Of a stretch of 64,000 bases of DNA, positions 1 through 12,025 are shown piece after piece. Both the position numbers and the translations under genes were made by a program. Origin of the DNA: Linanthus parryae (Eukaryota > Streptophyta > Magnoliopsida > Ericales > Polemoniaceae); contig JALGPY010000009.1 in assembly GCA_023055425.1 (NCBI GenBank), forward strand, positions 30,981,275 through 31,045,274. The letters run 5' to 3'. A model generated the notes under the pieces. The model made no database searches. It saw nothing but the letters and a program-made list of their open reading frames with translations, and was not told the DNA's origin. Positions within the stretch are counted from its first letter, which is position 1; each line of letters starts with the position of its first letter.

Positions 1-172
1 ATATCTTCATATATCCTTAATTTCAGGTGGAAATGTGTAGTATGATAATATCAAAGCAATAAGGAGCAACCATAGTGGCATAAATCCGTGGTGCATTTAA
101 GTTATTAGATAACGTGTCTTTTAAAAATTTAGACTAGTTTTCTTAATTTTGCTTACTTCCCTACTTCCTCAG

Positions 173-1783
173 GTTGGTTCCATCGCCGCGGGGGGACGTT
201 ATGATAACCTCATAGGTATGTTTGGTACAAAGCCGGTTCCTGCTGTTGGTGTAAGTTTAGGGATAGAGAGGGTGTTTACAATCATGGAGCAGCTTCAGAA
301 AGAAGACGGGAATCAGGTAATAAATTTATAGAATCATATTTTTTTTGACACTTCTGGTTGAGTTGCTGTACCTTATTTTGTGTTATTCTTATTGTGCTCG
401 CCATACAGTGAAGTTATTATATACTTATCTTAGCAATGATTTAGTACTCTCTCTCTCTCTCCATGGATTCACAGGCATAATTTTAAGCACATACATTGGA
501 TAACTTTATAGAATCACTTTTGCGTGTTACGAAAGTGCAAGCAGAGTCTCTCATCCATTGGATAACAGATATCAGTATGTAAATCCAGTTAAGGATAACT
601 TAAATAAGCTCTCCAGGGAACATTGCTAACAAAAATATTACCTTACGGGTTGCTCGTGAAGTCAGTGAAGGGTGGAAACCAAACCGATTCCACCAAATAA
701 TATCAAGTTTATATCCAATTCAACCTGTCAAGGAATCTGAAATCCTCTAGCTAAATGAATGCTTATTCCATTTTCACCAAACAAAAAACATCTAATTTCC
801 TAACTGATTGGTTCTAGAATTCTGAAACCTTTCACCTAATCAAATGTGAGCTCATGAGAAGTGTTGTTTCATTGTGAAATTACAGACTTTGTTTTTTAGT
901 CAATAGATACCAGTTACCTTCTAGTCCTTTCCTCAAACTATTATTATAGGATAGGAATGTATTTGTATCTCACTAGAATTAGGTGCACACACTGACACGT
1001 TACTAGGGTCAAATTTCATGTATATAAGGCTCAAGTATAATGTTTCTGGAGCACTTTTCTACCTGTTAGGGGAAGAAGGATGTTGTTCAAGTTTAAACCG
1101 TCGTATGATTGAGGCTTTAGTCTAATCAACAACAACAAGCCTTTTTTCCCAGTTCAACTGAGTCAGCTACATGGATCAAGTGTCTCCGTTGGTTCCTGTC
1201 TAAGCCACCCACTTATTGTAATCGACCTAAAGAAATTCCCAGGTCTTGGAACTGGATGGCTCCCATGACAAGTTCATATCATGGCCTATCTTTTCTCAAC
1301 TTCTCGTCTCTCATGATTTACCACCAAAAGTGGGATGTTTCAGATATTCGCACTATCTTGTGGTGTTTGTATCAAAGATAGCATTGATTGTTTGCAACTG
1401 ATACAAGATTTGCTTATCCTTGCATGATGATTGATGGGCGAAGGACTAACTTTCAATTTTGCTGGTTCATTCAGGCTGTACGAGCTACTGAAACCCAAGT
1501 CCTAGTGGGTGTTTTGGGGGAGGATTTATCTCTGGCTGCAGGCTTGGTAAACGAGCTGTGGGCTGTTAAAATCAAAGCTGAATTCATAGTGAATAAAAGA
1601 CCAATGAAACACATTGAGCGAGCCAAAGCATCAAGAATCCCTTGGCTTGTACTCGTGGGTGATCGAGAAGTTAAAGAGGATGTTGTGAAACTGAAAGATG
1701 TTGAAGCCTCCAAAGAAGAGACTATTCCAAGAAAGACACTTGTCGAAGAGCTTCAGAGACGCTTGAGCGGCGCTGCTCCATAA
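173..1783 (+). CDS. Histidyl-tRNA synthetase, last two exons (gene runs off the left edge)
   Basis: The gene charges tRNA-His with histidine. Two exons are visible. The first, 173-316, follows a TTCCTCAG acceptor and ends at CAG|GTAATA. The second, 1475-1783, follows TTCATTCAG and ends with TAA at 1781-1783. The first exon encodes the HisRS signature AAGGRYDNL and the class II motif-3 segment GVSLGIERV, both parts of the histidine and ATP pocket. The second exon encodes about 102 residues that match the C-terminal anticodon-binding domain, with [13 protein letters not shown] at its start and [17 protein letters not shown] in its core. The reading frame continues across the 1158-bp intron. The upstream exons, including any targeting peptide, lie outside the window, so cytosolic versus organellar location cannot be decided. 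This is the only clearly conserved housekeeping gene here. Confidence 0.9.
317..1474 (+). other. Intron of the histidyl-tRNA synthetase gene
   Basis: The intron begins GTAATA and ends TTCAG and carries no coding signal. Around 1125-1345 the text (CAACAACAACAAGCC, then GTCAGCTACATGGATCAA) resembles a widespread plant interspersed repeat, possibly SINE-derived. I recognise that pattern only loosely. Confidence 0.55.
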
Positions 1784-2115
1784 GGCCCTGATTCTTGAAG
1801 GAGATACATACTTAAATCAGGAAATGTAGTGCCTTGTATTTTTAGGTAGACTTACAAGTGTCGTTGGTTGGAGATAAATTTTTACTATTTTTTTTTTCTT
1901 TAATTGTTCAGTGAAGGATAAACGTATCGACCTTCGAACACGGGTACTTACAGAACCTGCTTTGAACTCGTACTAGTATGACAAGAGACGAAACAGTGAG
2001 CTTCTGTGTACGCATTTATCTTTACTGTAGTTAACTTGTTACTTTTGAACCCCATAATTGGGATATTATACCCAACACAAATGCAAAGGAAACCTAGAGT
2101 AAGGTAATTTTTTTG

Positions 2116-2146
<31 letters not shown>

Positions 2147-2579
2147 TTTTTTTTTTTTTTTTTTGTTTTGTTTTTTTTTTTTTTTTTTTTATTTAAGATG
2201 ATAAAAAAAATCCATTTTGGGTCGTGTGGACTTAGAAGGCTTATCTTTTAAACCTCATATCCAAATACAGTATGTAATTCTTATATATGTAACTTTAATT
2301 GGACGAGTTTATTGTTAAACGGTTTCGCCATCTCATGAACTGAGATCCATAAACTTGGTTCGGTTTGACGATTGCATAGTCATAACAATCAAATTCTGAC
2401 CAATTTGGCGTGGGGCAATTTGGAGACGTGATTTAGGGCGAGTTTACTTTCATTTGACGTAATCAAGTACCCAAAATTTTCTTTTTGTCGTAAACATGTA
2501 TCATCCATTAACTTTGTATCCATAAATTGGGTGAAACGTTATAAACTGATCATTTGGCTTCTATTCATATTTTGTCTTT
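1784..2579. other. 3' flank of the synthetase gene and intergenic DNA
   Basis: The 3' UTR starts at 1784. There is no convincing ORF. AT-rich intergenic sequence follows, including a TTTTG/poly-T simple repeat at 2108-2191. Confidence 0.6.
2108..2191. repeat. TTTTG / poly-T simple repeat
   Basis: Seven or so TTTTG units are followed by a run of about 23 T, one more interrupted unit and another T run. On the opposite strand this reads as a poly-A-like stretch. Confidence 0.95.
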
Positions 2580-3140
2580 TAATTGAGTTAAAGAAGATTT
2601 CATTGACTGGGGTTAAGAAGAGCCATCAAATCAGAACAAATTACATTAGTAGCTCAACTTAGCTGAGTTGCAAATACCGAAAGTCTTTTGAACCACTCAA
2701 CAGACCGCTTTGCTAGACTATGAGCACATCTGTTGCCCCTTCGGTTAATGTCCCTTATTGAATACTCCACGCTCTCTTCGTTAAAGGCGGCCAGCCGTTC
2801 AGTGACAGGTCTAGCACCTTTCGAGATGTCTTTGTGCATCTCCCCATTCTCCAGTTCCTCTATCTGCAAGCAGAGGTTTGCTATGCTTTGAGAGTCTGTC
2901 TCAATAATCAGCGGGCTAAGTTTCAATTGCATGATAAGCTTCACTCACTTTTTCGAAGCCTCGACTTCAGACGGTTCTGGCCGAGTTTCCGAACGGTAGA
3001 TATGTACATTGATTGGCGATGAAGAGCTCGTTTTCCTCATGGACAACAACGCCGACATTAGATTTCTGCCTCCGGTGGGCTCAAGTCGCGTCAGTGTTGA
3101 CCTTCATCCACCTAGGAGGTGATCTTGTCCATCTTACCGG
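2580..3140 (-). pseudogene. LINE-derived RNase H-like (RVT_3 type) C-terminal fragment
   Basis: Reading leftwards, 2944-2654 gives 96 residues with IIETDSQSIANLC and the plant LINE RNase H ending NRRGNRCAHSLAKRSVEW. Further right, in another frame and with stops, are PRWMKVNTDAT and GVVVHEENELF, the start of the same domain. The domain is therefore broken by at least one frameshift and several stops. Downstream on the minus strand are a TAATGAAATCTTC-like tail and A-rich sequence near 2575, as at the 3' end of plant L1-type elements. It is a 5'-truncated LINE remnant, not a working gene. Confidence 0.7.
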
Positions 3141-3238
3141 AGAGTAGTTTGCTCTCCGAGCCGGTAAAACTTGTAGAACTCTTCTGTTAGAGCTCTGATA
3201 TTCCTATAACATCTCCGTTACTAATAGGTTGGGAGAAG

Positions 3239-4714
3239 TGATAAGACGCATCGTTAGTAGTTCTTTAGAGTTTACAACATATAGTTTATTATGACTTATG
3301 AAACACAGTATGTACTTGTCAAACGAGTAATCATGTGATACCGAGTTACCAAGCATCTATTTCTTTGCCTAACGTCAGTTAGCACCGAGTTACCAAGTAA
3401 GTAACTAACCGTAGTCAAGTTTTACGAGCTGAATTTAGACTCCAAGTCCCTAATTAACAATGCCGTGTTACCAAGCAATTGATACAATTAGGTTAATGTT
3501 ATAATTTTTCCAATTAACACCTATCGAGTTACAAAAAACTGCTTAATTAAGTCATAACTACTGAATCATCGCCCAACAACTAGATATAATGAAGAACTCG
3601 AAATATTCATATCAAGTATTCGAAATAATTAAGTTCAAGACATGGATTCTAATCCTTAATATCCAAAATCGCCACTAAACCCTAATCCCTGCTCTGTTCC
3701 GGATTTAATGAGTTTAGCTAGTCATAATACTGTAAACAATGATAAGGATCATAGTAAACATCATAAGAGAGCTATAGAAAGAGTTTCGGAATATCAAACG
3801 TTGAATCCTAGCTTCGTCGTGCTCCAAAGCATCCAACTAGTGTTCCTCCACAACTCCTCTGCGTTTCTCCCGCGTATTCTAGCTTAGAAACTCTCCATAG
3901 GTCGCTATGTAGTCATAAGAACTCATCCCCAACCTTAACTATGCCTTATGTCACTATTTACCCCAAAAGGATGGCTGCCTCCAGCAGACAAGCGCGTGCG
4001 AGCTCTGTACCAGCTCGTGCGAGCTCCCCTTCTCCAGCATTTGCTGATCTTGTGCGGGCCTTTTCTCCCTCGTACGAACTCGTATTTGGGCGAACCATAT
4101 ATCGTTGGAAAGATCTAGGTGTCTACTTTCGAATTGCACGTTCCTTGCTTCAAACTTCCTTTCGCAGCTCTAGCTATAGCGCGCAAAGTGTAGACTGGTC
4201 ATGTGAAACTTTCCAACTCTTCTTCGTTTTTGTGTCTTCTTAGATGAACCACATCTTCCTCGTCTGGCCTAAGATTTAGCTCCGTGACCTATTGTTGGAA
4301 ATTTATTTGAGCTTTATTTTGATTAGTCACTGGTCTCACTCCAAAATTTCTTGGAGAACTCAAGATATCATCTAAATACTAACGACTGTTCACTTTTGCT
4401 CTTCAAGTTTTATTCTCTTCATTCTCCATGGCTATTCTCGAGCTTTTCTCTTTCGAAGCTCGTTCTCACTCCTCGTTCAAATCTCGAGCCTCCGGTACCT
4501 GAGACACACATCACTAAACATACTGCGATCATATTTGACATATATAAAGTTCAAATTAATAGCGAAAAATGCCCGTACTATACAATAATGCACATAAAAT
4601 TCTAATTCATGAATATTTCAATTATACGGCCAATATCCTATAAAAAACCCCTCTGAAATCACGCAAATCGATAGATTATCAATATAGAATATAACTCCGA
4701 TTAAGGAGTTATCA
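3239..4714 (-). repeat. Old diverged LTR, reverse orientation, same family as the LTRs of elements 1 and 2
   Basis: On the minus strand this begins TGATAACTCC at 4714. It then parallels the element 1 LTR: an inverted GGAGTTATATTCTA start, a GGATGAGTTC-type middle, a TTGGAGC...CGTTTGAT block, and an end at ...GCGTCTTATCA. Its length of about 1476 bp is close to the 1457 bp of the young LTRs. I could not find matching target duplications (AGAAG on the left, ACATG on the right), so it is either a decayed solo LTR or the edges are slightly off. Short ORFs inside it have no coding support. Confidence 0.65.
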
Positions 4715-6705
4715 ACATGTTTACTCAGGTTAAATATATTCTTTTAAATTTCCTAAGAATTTGATTTTATCATTCCACGTGAAAGAATTTAATTGGGAAT
4801 TAGGATGTCTTTTAGTCAAATTATGATTAGTGATTTTATCACTATATTTGAAATATATATTTTCCTATTAAGCTTAATTCAAGTAAATTTGAAGAGTTTT
4901 AATGGTAATATATTTTTAGATAGTAAAGAGAGTTTGAATTATAATAGATTTTCTATATGACATGATTCATATATTTATATTAATTGGAAATATTTTATTC
5001 ATTAAAGATATTTTGTGATTATCTATCAGTGTCTCGCAATAATTTTATATTGAACGAACATATTTTTGAACGTGGGGATACTATAATTTTTTTAACTAAT
5101 CATGAAGAGTTTTTTTATAGTAAATAACACATTTTATTTAATTATATATCTTTCTTGTTTATTTTTAATATCTTCCCGTATTTTATTAATTTTTGGTTAA
5201 TTAATTTTAGAAATATAATATCTTCTCAAGAGTGGTGTAATTAAAAATATTAGGTACTTAGTATTAATCACGATATTTCGGATGAAAATATTTTATTATT
5301 AATATAACTGTATCTTTTTATTTAAATTAAATATTTAATTAGAGTTTGACTTTGATTGGATCTCTATAAATCCATATTTATGTTACATTTTATCTTAACT
5401 CTCTCACTTGTTCATCATGTAATCTTACTCTATAAATAGGGGTATAGAGCTGATAATAAATCAAGTAGTAAGAATCTTCAGGTGAGAAGAACACTCGGAG
5501 AGAGAAGACATCCCCATCAGGTTCGACCAGAAGAGAGAGAACCATGGGCTTCCTATGCCTTGGTTTCTATGCCGTGTGTCTATAGGTTTTGGGCCAGTAC
5601 TCTCCCTTTCTATGTTTCAATTCAGCGTTGAACACGTCATGTTGTGTTTCTATATTTACTAATTTTCCTATATCTAGGTAAGATTTGTTCTTCATTGTTG
5701 AGTCAGTTTTAGACCTCTTTCTCCTCAGATCTAGAATTTTAATCATTCTGTCAACCTGATTCTTGAACAACAATATAAGGTTTATAAATCTTTAGATCTT
5801 ATCCTTTAAATTTATTTTGCACTAGATCTATTTTTAAGACGCCCTCTTCTTATAGAAGTCTGGTAGATCTTGAATACTAGGGTTGTTCTCTCGCTCAGTT
5901 GAACCTCTAAGGTCTTCAAACCTGTATTGGTAGGAGTTTGAGTCGCTAGGCGTATTCTTCTGATCCATACTAGTGTTAGTGTACCCATATATGCGTTAAC
6001 CCTACTCTTATTGAGTCTTCTGAGTGATTATCTATCTTCTGTATCAGATATGTGTTTATTTGAGTCAGATCTGTTGAAGCCAAACTCTTATGAGGTTATC
6101 CTAAACTGTTATATATCCAGTGCTTGATATATGATTTATACCCCCTTATGTTATGGTTTATTGTGTGCTTCCTCGGATAAGTGACTTTGTTTGTAACCAC
6201 TTAGATATTATTCTAGAGTCGTTATGTCGTACCTGTAGGTATATGATCCTTAGCCTTGTCTAGAGTCTGCTATTCTTACAGGTTATACTATTTATCTTTT
6301 TACCAGTAACCCATATAATTGTTCACTCTATGAATCGTTCTCTTCTCCACTCATAGTGTGACCGCTTGTGCGGAGTCCGTTTTCTTCCACACTCCTAGTG
6401 TGACCGCTGTGTGCGGAGTCAGTTTTCTTCCACACTCCTAATGTGACTGCTGTGTGCGGAGTTTGGTGAAAGATTCGTGAGCATTGTAGTGATGCAAGGC
6501 TCCTTGTGTCGAGGTCTCTATTTCCACGTACCGAGCTAGTTTTTTAGTTGCCAACTGAATTCAAGAGGTTCTTGGATTACCAACGTGGGGGTGCTACATA
6601 ATTCTTTCAGAAGCTTATGTAGGTAAGGTATAGCGGTGAGTAGCCAGTATGTGTGATATCTCAATATATTTGTATTGGACAAATCCTTGAAATATATTGG
6701 TCTAG
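4715..6705. other. AT-rich unassigned DNA with a TATA-like site and a short tandem repeat
   Basis: There is no convincing ORF. TATAAATAGG at 5431-5440 is a canonical plant TATA box. It is followed by AGAGA-rich, UTR-like sequence and an in-context ATGGGC near 5543 that opens only a short frame. It could be the U3/R part of an unrecognised LTR. Element 1 interrupts this block; it resumes at 16330. Confidence 0.4.
6347..6466. repeat. Three tandem units of 40-43 bp
   Basis: Units start at 6347, 6387 and 6430. Each reads CCAC(AC)TC-TA-TGTGACYGC...GTGCGGAGT and the first two end in GTTTTCTT. Each unit holds a short inverted repeat, CACAC..GTGTG or CCGC..GCGG. Confidence 0.8.
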
Positions 6706-6710
6706 CAGTA

Positions 6711-8167
6711 TGATAACTCCATAATTGGAGTTATATTCTATTGTGATTACTTGTCGTTTCGCGTACTTTCCGATGCATTTATGTGTGTTTTAGGCCGAGT
6801 TTTGAGAGTTTTGAGCATACTTGAGTATTTGGACTTCATGGTGTAATCCGGGCGTTTTACGCATGTTTTATGCTTTATTTGTCGCATTTGATCTTCCGGT
6901 ATTTGTCCGTGTTGTGAATTTCAGGAACCGGAAGCGTGGAGTGCGGATTTTGGAGCGGAAGCGAACTTCGGAAAGAAAGAAACTCAAGGAATGCATGAGA
7001 GAATAGAAGAAGAAGAGAAGCTAAGAGGAGAAAAAGACTTAGCCAAATTTTCAAGAGGTGAAAAGAAGCAACACACATGGAAGATCAAGGTGATCCTACA
7101 AGACAAAAGGTGATCCTATGATCACAAGATCAAGTACAAGACCACCAACGTGATCCTACAATCAACTAAGGTGATCCTAGGATCACAAATTGTGATCCCA
7201 AGATCACATTAGTAGATCTGACGTGATTAGAAAAGGGGTAAAAAGTGTAATTTTTAAAAACTTGAAAGAAGTGACGTGATTTAACAAGGAGAACGACCTA
7301 GGGCTTGGAAGATTAATCATTCTACGCCATTGGAGAGCAAGGAGCATTCTTGGAGCTTGGAGACCATCGTTTGATTCTCTATCTTCTTCCCCTCTTTAGT
7401 TTTTGTTTATGATAATTGAAACTTTGTACTTTGATCATGTGTTTTAGTAGCTAAACTCTCTATTCGGGATATCTCATAGGGAACTAGGGTTTTGAACACC
7501 ATATTTTGATGATTTATGGATTATGCTTCATGCTTATTAGCTTAATTGGTTGTTTATGCTTAGTTATGCTTGATTCATATGCGTAATTCTATCTTTCATA
7601 TTGTTTGACGTCACAATAAGATTTATCTAGGTGATAATTATTAGAGGAATCAATAGTTATTGCTTGAACTTGAATTTTGCCCTAGTCGAATCTAGGGTTG
7701 AGGAATCTTGCTAGTTAACTAAAACTAAGAGTTGATCAAGATCATAATGCATATTTAAACTTAAGTAGGCTAGAGGAATCAGGTACAAGAGTTTAAATAT
7801 AGACTTTGGTTGAGGAATCTTCAAAGTGAAATTGCTCGTTTGGCTAAGTAGAAAACATCCGTGTTGTATGAACATAAATCATAAGTGGTGTGAATTCCCT
7901 AGTGAACCCGTAGAGATATCCTGACTTGTCCACTTATTAAGTAAGTTTCGTAATCATTCTTTGTTAATCGTGAGATTATTCAACCGATTAATTGAGATAG
8001 TTGTCTTTTATTTTAAGTAGAATTAGAAAACCAAACCACTGCGCTTTGCCCACACAAGGTTAAGAACTAATAGCTAATTTGCAAAGAAGTCTCTTGGGAT
8101 TCGACAATCCGGACTTTTCCGATTATTACTGCACCGACAGCCATACACTTGTGGTTTGGACGTGTCA
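6711..8167 (+). repeat. 5' LTR of element 1
   Basis: It starts TGATAACTCC and ends GACGTGTCA, with TG...CA ends. GATC-rich inverted repeats lie at about 7085-7215, including the perfect palindrome GTGATCCTAGGATCAC at 7171-7186. Confidence 0.95.
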
Positions 8168-8173
8168 AGTTTT

Positions 8174-8191
8174 TGGCGCCGTTGCCGGGGA
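8174..8191 (+). other. Primer-binding site of element 1 (tRNA-Asp)
   Basis: TGGCGCCGTTGCCGGGGA is complementary to the 3' end of plant tRNA-Asp(GUC) including its CCA tail. It lies 6 bases after the LTR end. Confidence 0.9.
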
Positions 8192-8305
8192 CTTCGGCTA
8201 AATTAGTTATAATTCCTAGCCTTAGGGATTTATTTTATTGTTTATATCTATTACTCACCTACTTTCTGTGTGTAATCTGTGTTTTCAGGTTGAACTTCAC
8301 GGTGC

Positions 8306-10903
8306 ATGTCCCGTTCTCGAGACGAGCCTTTGCACCCAACACTTGAGGACCCGGAAACTTTGTTACGCGCACAATGTAGAGACAAGAGGAAGACAAGCTC
8401 AGTTGCTATGGATGAAGAAACTAGAGCTGAGTTTGAGAGGATCCGCAAAGGTATGCAGGATGCGGAGGCAGCTAGAGCAGCAGCTGTAGAGGATGCATCC
8501 AATAAAGCACGAGAAACTAAGGAGCTGAGGGCTCAAATGGCTGAGATGCAGGCAATGATGGATCGCTTGGCTCCCCCAAATCCACAACCACGTCCTGGTG
8601 TGGGGGCACAAGTGGCGAACATCGGTGGGAACAATAATGAGAATAATGGGGGAAACAACAGGCAGAACGCCGAGGCACCGGTTAACAATGCCGATATTGA
8701 AGAACGTCCTATGGTGGATTATTTCAGGACTACTCCAGCGTGTTATCAGCCTACCATTGTCAGGCCGCAGATCAATGCCCAACACTTCGAGTTGCGCCAA
8801 CATATGATCAATATGGTTCGTGATGAGTGCGCATTCAACGGAGCTCCAGGAGATGATCCCAATCACCATCTACTGGTATTTGAGCAAATCACATCAACCC
8901 TGCACGACCAACGAGTTCCAGACGAAACAGTTAAGCTATTACTGTTTCCCTTGTCCTTATCTGGAAAAGCCAAGAAGTGGCTTATGGAGCTGCCAGCTGG
9001 GAGCATCGTGACATGGGCGGATTGTTGTCATGAGTTTCCGAGGAAGTATCTGCCACCATCCCGAGTCGCTCAGCAGATGGCTGAGATTGCAAATTTCACT
9101 CAGGAAGAAGACAGCTCATTGGGAGATGCTTGGAGGAAGTTTAGCCAAATTCTCCGTAGATGTCTGAATCATGGGGAGCCATGGCACAAGCTTCTCCATT
9201 ATTTCTACACTGCATTAGACAAGGAGACAGCTGACCAGTTAGATATGCTAGCTGGAGGTAATTTTATGGGGCTTGGGGCACAACGAGCTCAAGATCTGCT
9301 GAATAACGTGTCAAAGAGGGAGACTACACGAGCTGAAACTCGTAGGTACTCCAAACCGGGGGATGCAGCCTTAGTCAACAAGATTGAGTCTATGGAGCAA
9401 AAGCTGGAATCCATGACCTCAGCATTTCACAGCATGCAACCTCCATCACAAGTGAAGCCCATGGGTGAGTTACTCGCGGATGAGAATCAGGGATATGGCT
9501 CCATTGAAGATGTGAATTACATGGGTCCACCACGACAGCAGCAGTGGACTAAAACTTATCATCCCAACAACCGCAATCACCCCAAATTTAGCTATGCCAA
9601 CCCTAACAATGGGTTATATGCGCCCGGACAGCAGCCGAATTCTCAGTATCAAGCTCAAGGAAATTTTCAACAGCAACAGGCTCAGCAACCAGAAGAGCAA
9701 GAGACAAATGATTTATTGAGAAAGTTACTAGCTAATCAAGACAGGATGGAGAGCACGATTGTCTCACTACAAGCAACAATAAAGAGCCACGAGACTCAGA
9801 TTGGGCAGATTGCCAATCAGAATGCTAAATTTCCGCCAGGTATGCTTCCTTCCAATACCATTCTTCCTACTGAGCAGCTCAAAGCTATTACTACTCACAG
9901 TGGTGTGACTACTCAGGATCCTCCATATCCTAGCCATGCGAGAGCCGAAGCTACAAAAGCTAAAGAGAAGGAATTGGGTGAAGAGTTGCCCAAGGCCATG
10001 AGTCCCCAATCAAAGGACACGGTTGAGAAGAAAGAAGAGTCCAAGAGCACTCCAGATCCAGCTACGTATGAGCCACGGATTCCATATCCGGCGGCAATAA
10101 AGAGGAATGATGAGGAACACTTTGGGAGATTTATGGATATATTCAAACAAATGCATATCAACATTCCTCTTGTAGAAGCACTTGCTCAGATGCCCAGGTA
10201 CAAGAAGTTCTTGAAGGAAATCCTATGGGGGAAGAAGAGCATAGAACCTTATTCCACGGTAAAGCTAACAGAGACGTGTAGCACTGTCATACAAAGAGAC
10301 ATTCCCAAGATGAGAGATCCAGGCAGTGTCATCTTAGGCTACACTCTTGGGGGCGGATATCATACACATGGTCTCTGTGATTTGGGCGCAAGTATTAATC
10401 TAATGCCATTGTCTCTATTTGAGAGATTAGGCATTGGTGCGCCAACCTCTGTGAAGATGGGTCTGCAATTGGCAGACAATTCTATAGTTACGGCAAATGG
10501 GGTGATTGAGAACTTGCTCGTCAAAGTGGGTGAATTTGTCTTTCCAGCTGACTTCGTGATCGTGGATATCAAGGAGGATCGCGATGTTCCACTCATCTTT
10601 GGAAGACCGTTGTTGAAGACAATGCGCGCAAATGTGAATCTAGAGACTGAGGAATTGACTATCAAGGCTCTGGATTCATCACTCGTGTTCAAGGCATTTG
10701 TTCCGAGCAAGGGGAAGAATAAATTGTCCATGATCAAGTTTAGAGAAGATCGCGTGGATCCTTCTTTTGGGTTTCCTACAGTTTTACATCCCGATCCACC
10801 CGAATCGCAGGAGCAGCCAAATGTGGTGAGTGCGCATGATGTGGTGCAGAAGATTAAGAGTAAGAAATTGAAGGAGGAGGCACGTCGTGCTAGACCTCCT
10901 TAA
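8306..10903 (+). CDS. Gag-protease polyprotein of element 1
   Basis: This uninterrupted 865-residue protein would form the particle that packages element RNA and mature it by proteolysis. An N-terminal coiled-coil-like stretch rich in E, R and A (about 35-90) precedes the capsid-like gag domain (about 130-345), which has FNGAPGDDPNHHLLVFEQI, LFPLSLSGKAKKWL and the FPRKYLPPSR segment. A Q/N-rich linker and a second helical segment (about 470-510) follow. The aspartic protease sits at about 670-800, with LCDLGASINLMP (Asp692) and the partner motif IFGRPLL. The active site reads DLG where retroviral-type proteases have DTG/DSG; DLG is usual in Athila-type elements. I see no CCHC zinc knuckle. 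ATG at 8306 is the first Met, after a possible TTTTCAG splice acceptor at about 8289. The ORF ends in TAA and no pol frame follows. Confidence 0.92.
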   Translation: MSRSRDEPLHPTLEDPETLLRAQCRDKRKTSSVAMDEETRAEFERIRKGMQDAEAARAAAVEDASNKARETKELRAQMAEMQAMMDRLAPPNPQPRPGVGAQVANIGGNNNENNGGNNRQNAEAPVNNADIEERPMVDYFRTTPACYQPTIVRPQINAQHFELRQHMINMVRDECAFNGAPGDDPNHHLLVFEQITSTLHDQRVPDETVKLLLFPLSLSGKAKKWLMELPAGSIVTWADCCHEFPRKYLPPSRVAQQMAEIANFTQEEDSSLGDAWRKFSQILRRCLNHGEPWHKLLHYFYTALDKETADQLDMLAGGNFMGLGAQRAQDLLNNVSKRETTRAETRRYSKPGDAALVNKIESMEQKLESMTSAFHSMQPPSQVKPMGELLADENQGYGSIEDVNYMGPPRQQQWTKTYHPNNRNHPKFSYANPNNGLYAPGQQPNSQYQAQGNFQQQQAQQPEEQETNDLLRKLLANQDRMESTIVSLQATIKSHETQIGQIANQNAKFPPGMLPSNTILPTEQLKAITTHSGVTTQDPPYPSHARAEATKAKEKELGEELPKAMSPQSKDTVEKKEESKSTPDPATYEPRIPYPAAIKRNDEEHFGRFMDIFKQMHINIPLVEALAQMPRYKKFLKEILWGKKSIEPYSTVKLTETCSTVIQRDIPKMRDPGSVILGYTLGGGYHTHGLCDLGASINLMPLSLFERLGIGAPTSVKMGLQLADNSIVTANGVIENLLVKVGEFVFPADFVIVDIKEDRDVPLIFGRPLLKTMRANVNLETEELTIKALDSSLVFKAFVPSKGKNKLSMIKFREDRVDPSFGFPTVLHPDPPESQEQPNVVSAHDVVQKIKSKKLKEEARRARPP

Positions 10904-10910
10904 CATCTTT

Positions 10911-10972
10911 GAGGTAACTGGGTCGGGCCGTCGACCTTAAATTACAAGTGCTTGTTGGGAGGCAACCCAACA
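10911..10972 (+). other. Conserved post-gag block: splice-donor-like site and two hairpins
   Basis: GAG|GTAACTGGG is followed by GGTCG-GGCCGT-CGACC and by TGTTGGG-AGGCAA-CCCAACA, both able to fold into stems. Nearly the same 60 bases occur at 22185-22244 after an unrelated ORF in element 2. The block may act at the RNA level in splicing, packaging or dimerisation; that role is my inference. Confidence 0.6.
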
Positions 10973-11660
10973 TATTTTTATGCTTTAGTGTAGAGTGTGT
11001 GTTTTAAATACTGTTGTGTGCGTTTTTCAATACAGTTTTCTTATCTGAGGGGTGAGAGAGTGAGGATCTGACATTTGAGTTGAGTCGTTTCAGGCATACA
11101 GGTTGGAGACGCGGTCCGGACTCCCCTTCTTGATGCATGTGGAAGAAACGCACAAAAATCGAGAAAGCAACGTAATAGTCACGGAATTTGAGGTTATAAA
11201 TTCTGAAGTTTACCCCGTTAATTTTGGAGTAACACAAGCAAAAAGAGAAAGAGCGCGAAACGAGCTTTCCGACGGTATATTATATGCGTGCATCGGAGTC
11301 CGGAGGTGTAAAATAGAAGAGAAAGAACAAGAAGAAAGAAAAAAAAAAAAGAGGCGCTGATACTTAGAAAAAATGGAGGAGGCTTTTGTTTGTGAAACTA
11401 ACTGCTTGTGCACGATCAAAAGGGATGATCGTGTGATCAAATATTTGATCACAATATCACATTTTTTCTTAAGGCTGCCTTCATTAAGATGGGGCAATTT
11501 GGTCTTTTTGGGAATTAAGTGAAAGCAAAAAAAAAAAAAAAAAAAAGAAAAGAGGAAGAAACACGCACGGATCAAGAAGCGTGCGTGAGCTTCTGTTCGG
11601 CAAACCCACGCGAAGAACTGGAAGAACACAGAGGACGACTCCCTACAGAGCAACGATCGG

Positions 11661-12025
11661 AGAATCGCCGGAAATCAACAGCGTTTGGTGGGTTCTGGTC
11701 AGCTAATCATCGCCGACGAAACAGAGGTTGTTTTTCCTTTGAACAGACCCGCATCAGGCAGCAACTCAGACGAGCGACGCAGGCCTTCAAGAACTTCTAC
11801 AGCTCGGAAATTCACCGGAGATTGATGGGACGCGGCGGGTTTTGCTCGAATGATAGCGCCGGCGACATAGGGCGGTTCTTGTTCAGACCCCCACGACCAA
11901 TCTCTTGACGAACAGAGCATCACTTCTCACAACCGCTCCCGACCAAAAATCGCCGGATTTTGACGGCGGTTGGTGGATTCTACTCGGCTCAGCAGCGCCG
12001 GCGACATTCTGGTTCCGTTGGTGGG
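11661..12025 (+). repeat. Three degenerate repeats of about 140-148 bp in element 1
   Basis: Units begin near 11661, 11809 and 11948. Each carries ATCGCCGGA or ATTCACCGGA, then a GGTGG/GCGGGTT-TTCT stretch, then CGCCGGCGACAT or CGCCGACGAAAC. Divergence between units is high, so the amplification is old. Confidence 0.55.

Noticed and set aside
7085..7215. GATC sites as bacterial Dam or replication-origin signals
   Set aside because: Introns, plant LTR elements and tRNA-primed retroelements exclude a bacterial origin.
11519..11908. 129-codon ORF in element 1
   Set aside because: It starts in an A-rich tract, is low in complexity and crosses degenerate repeats; there is no recognisable domain.
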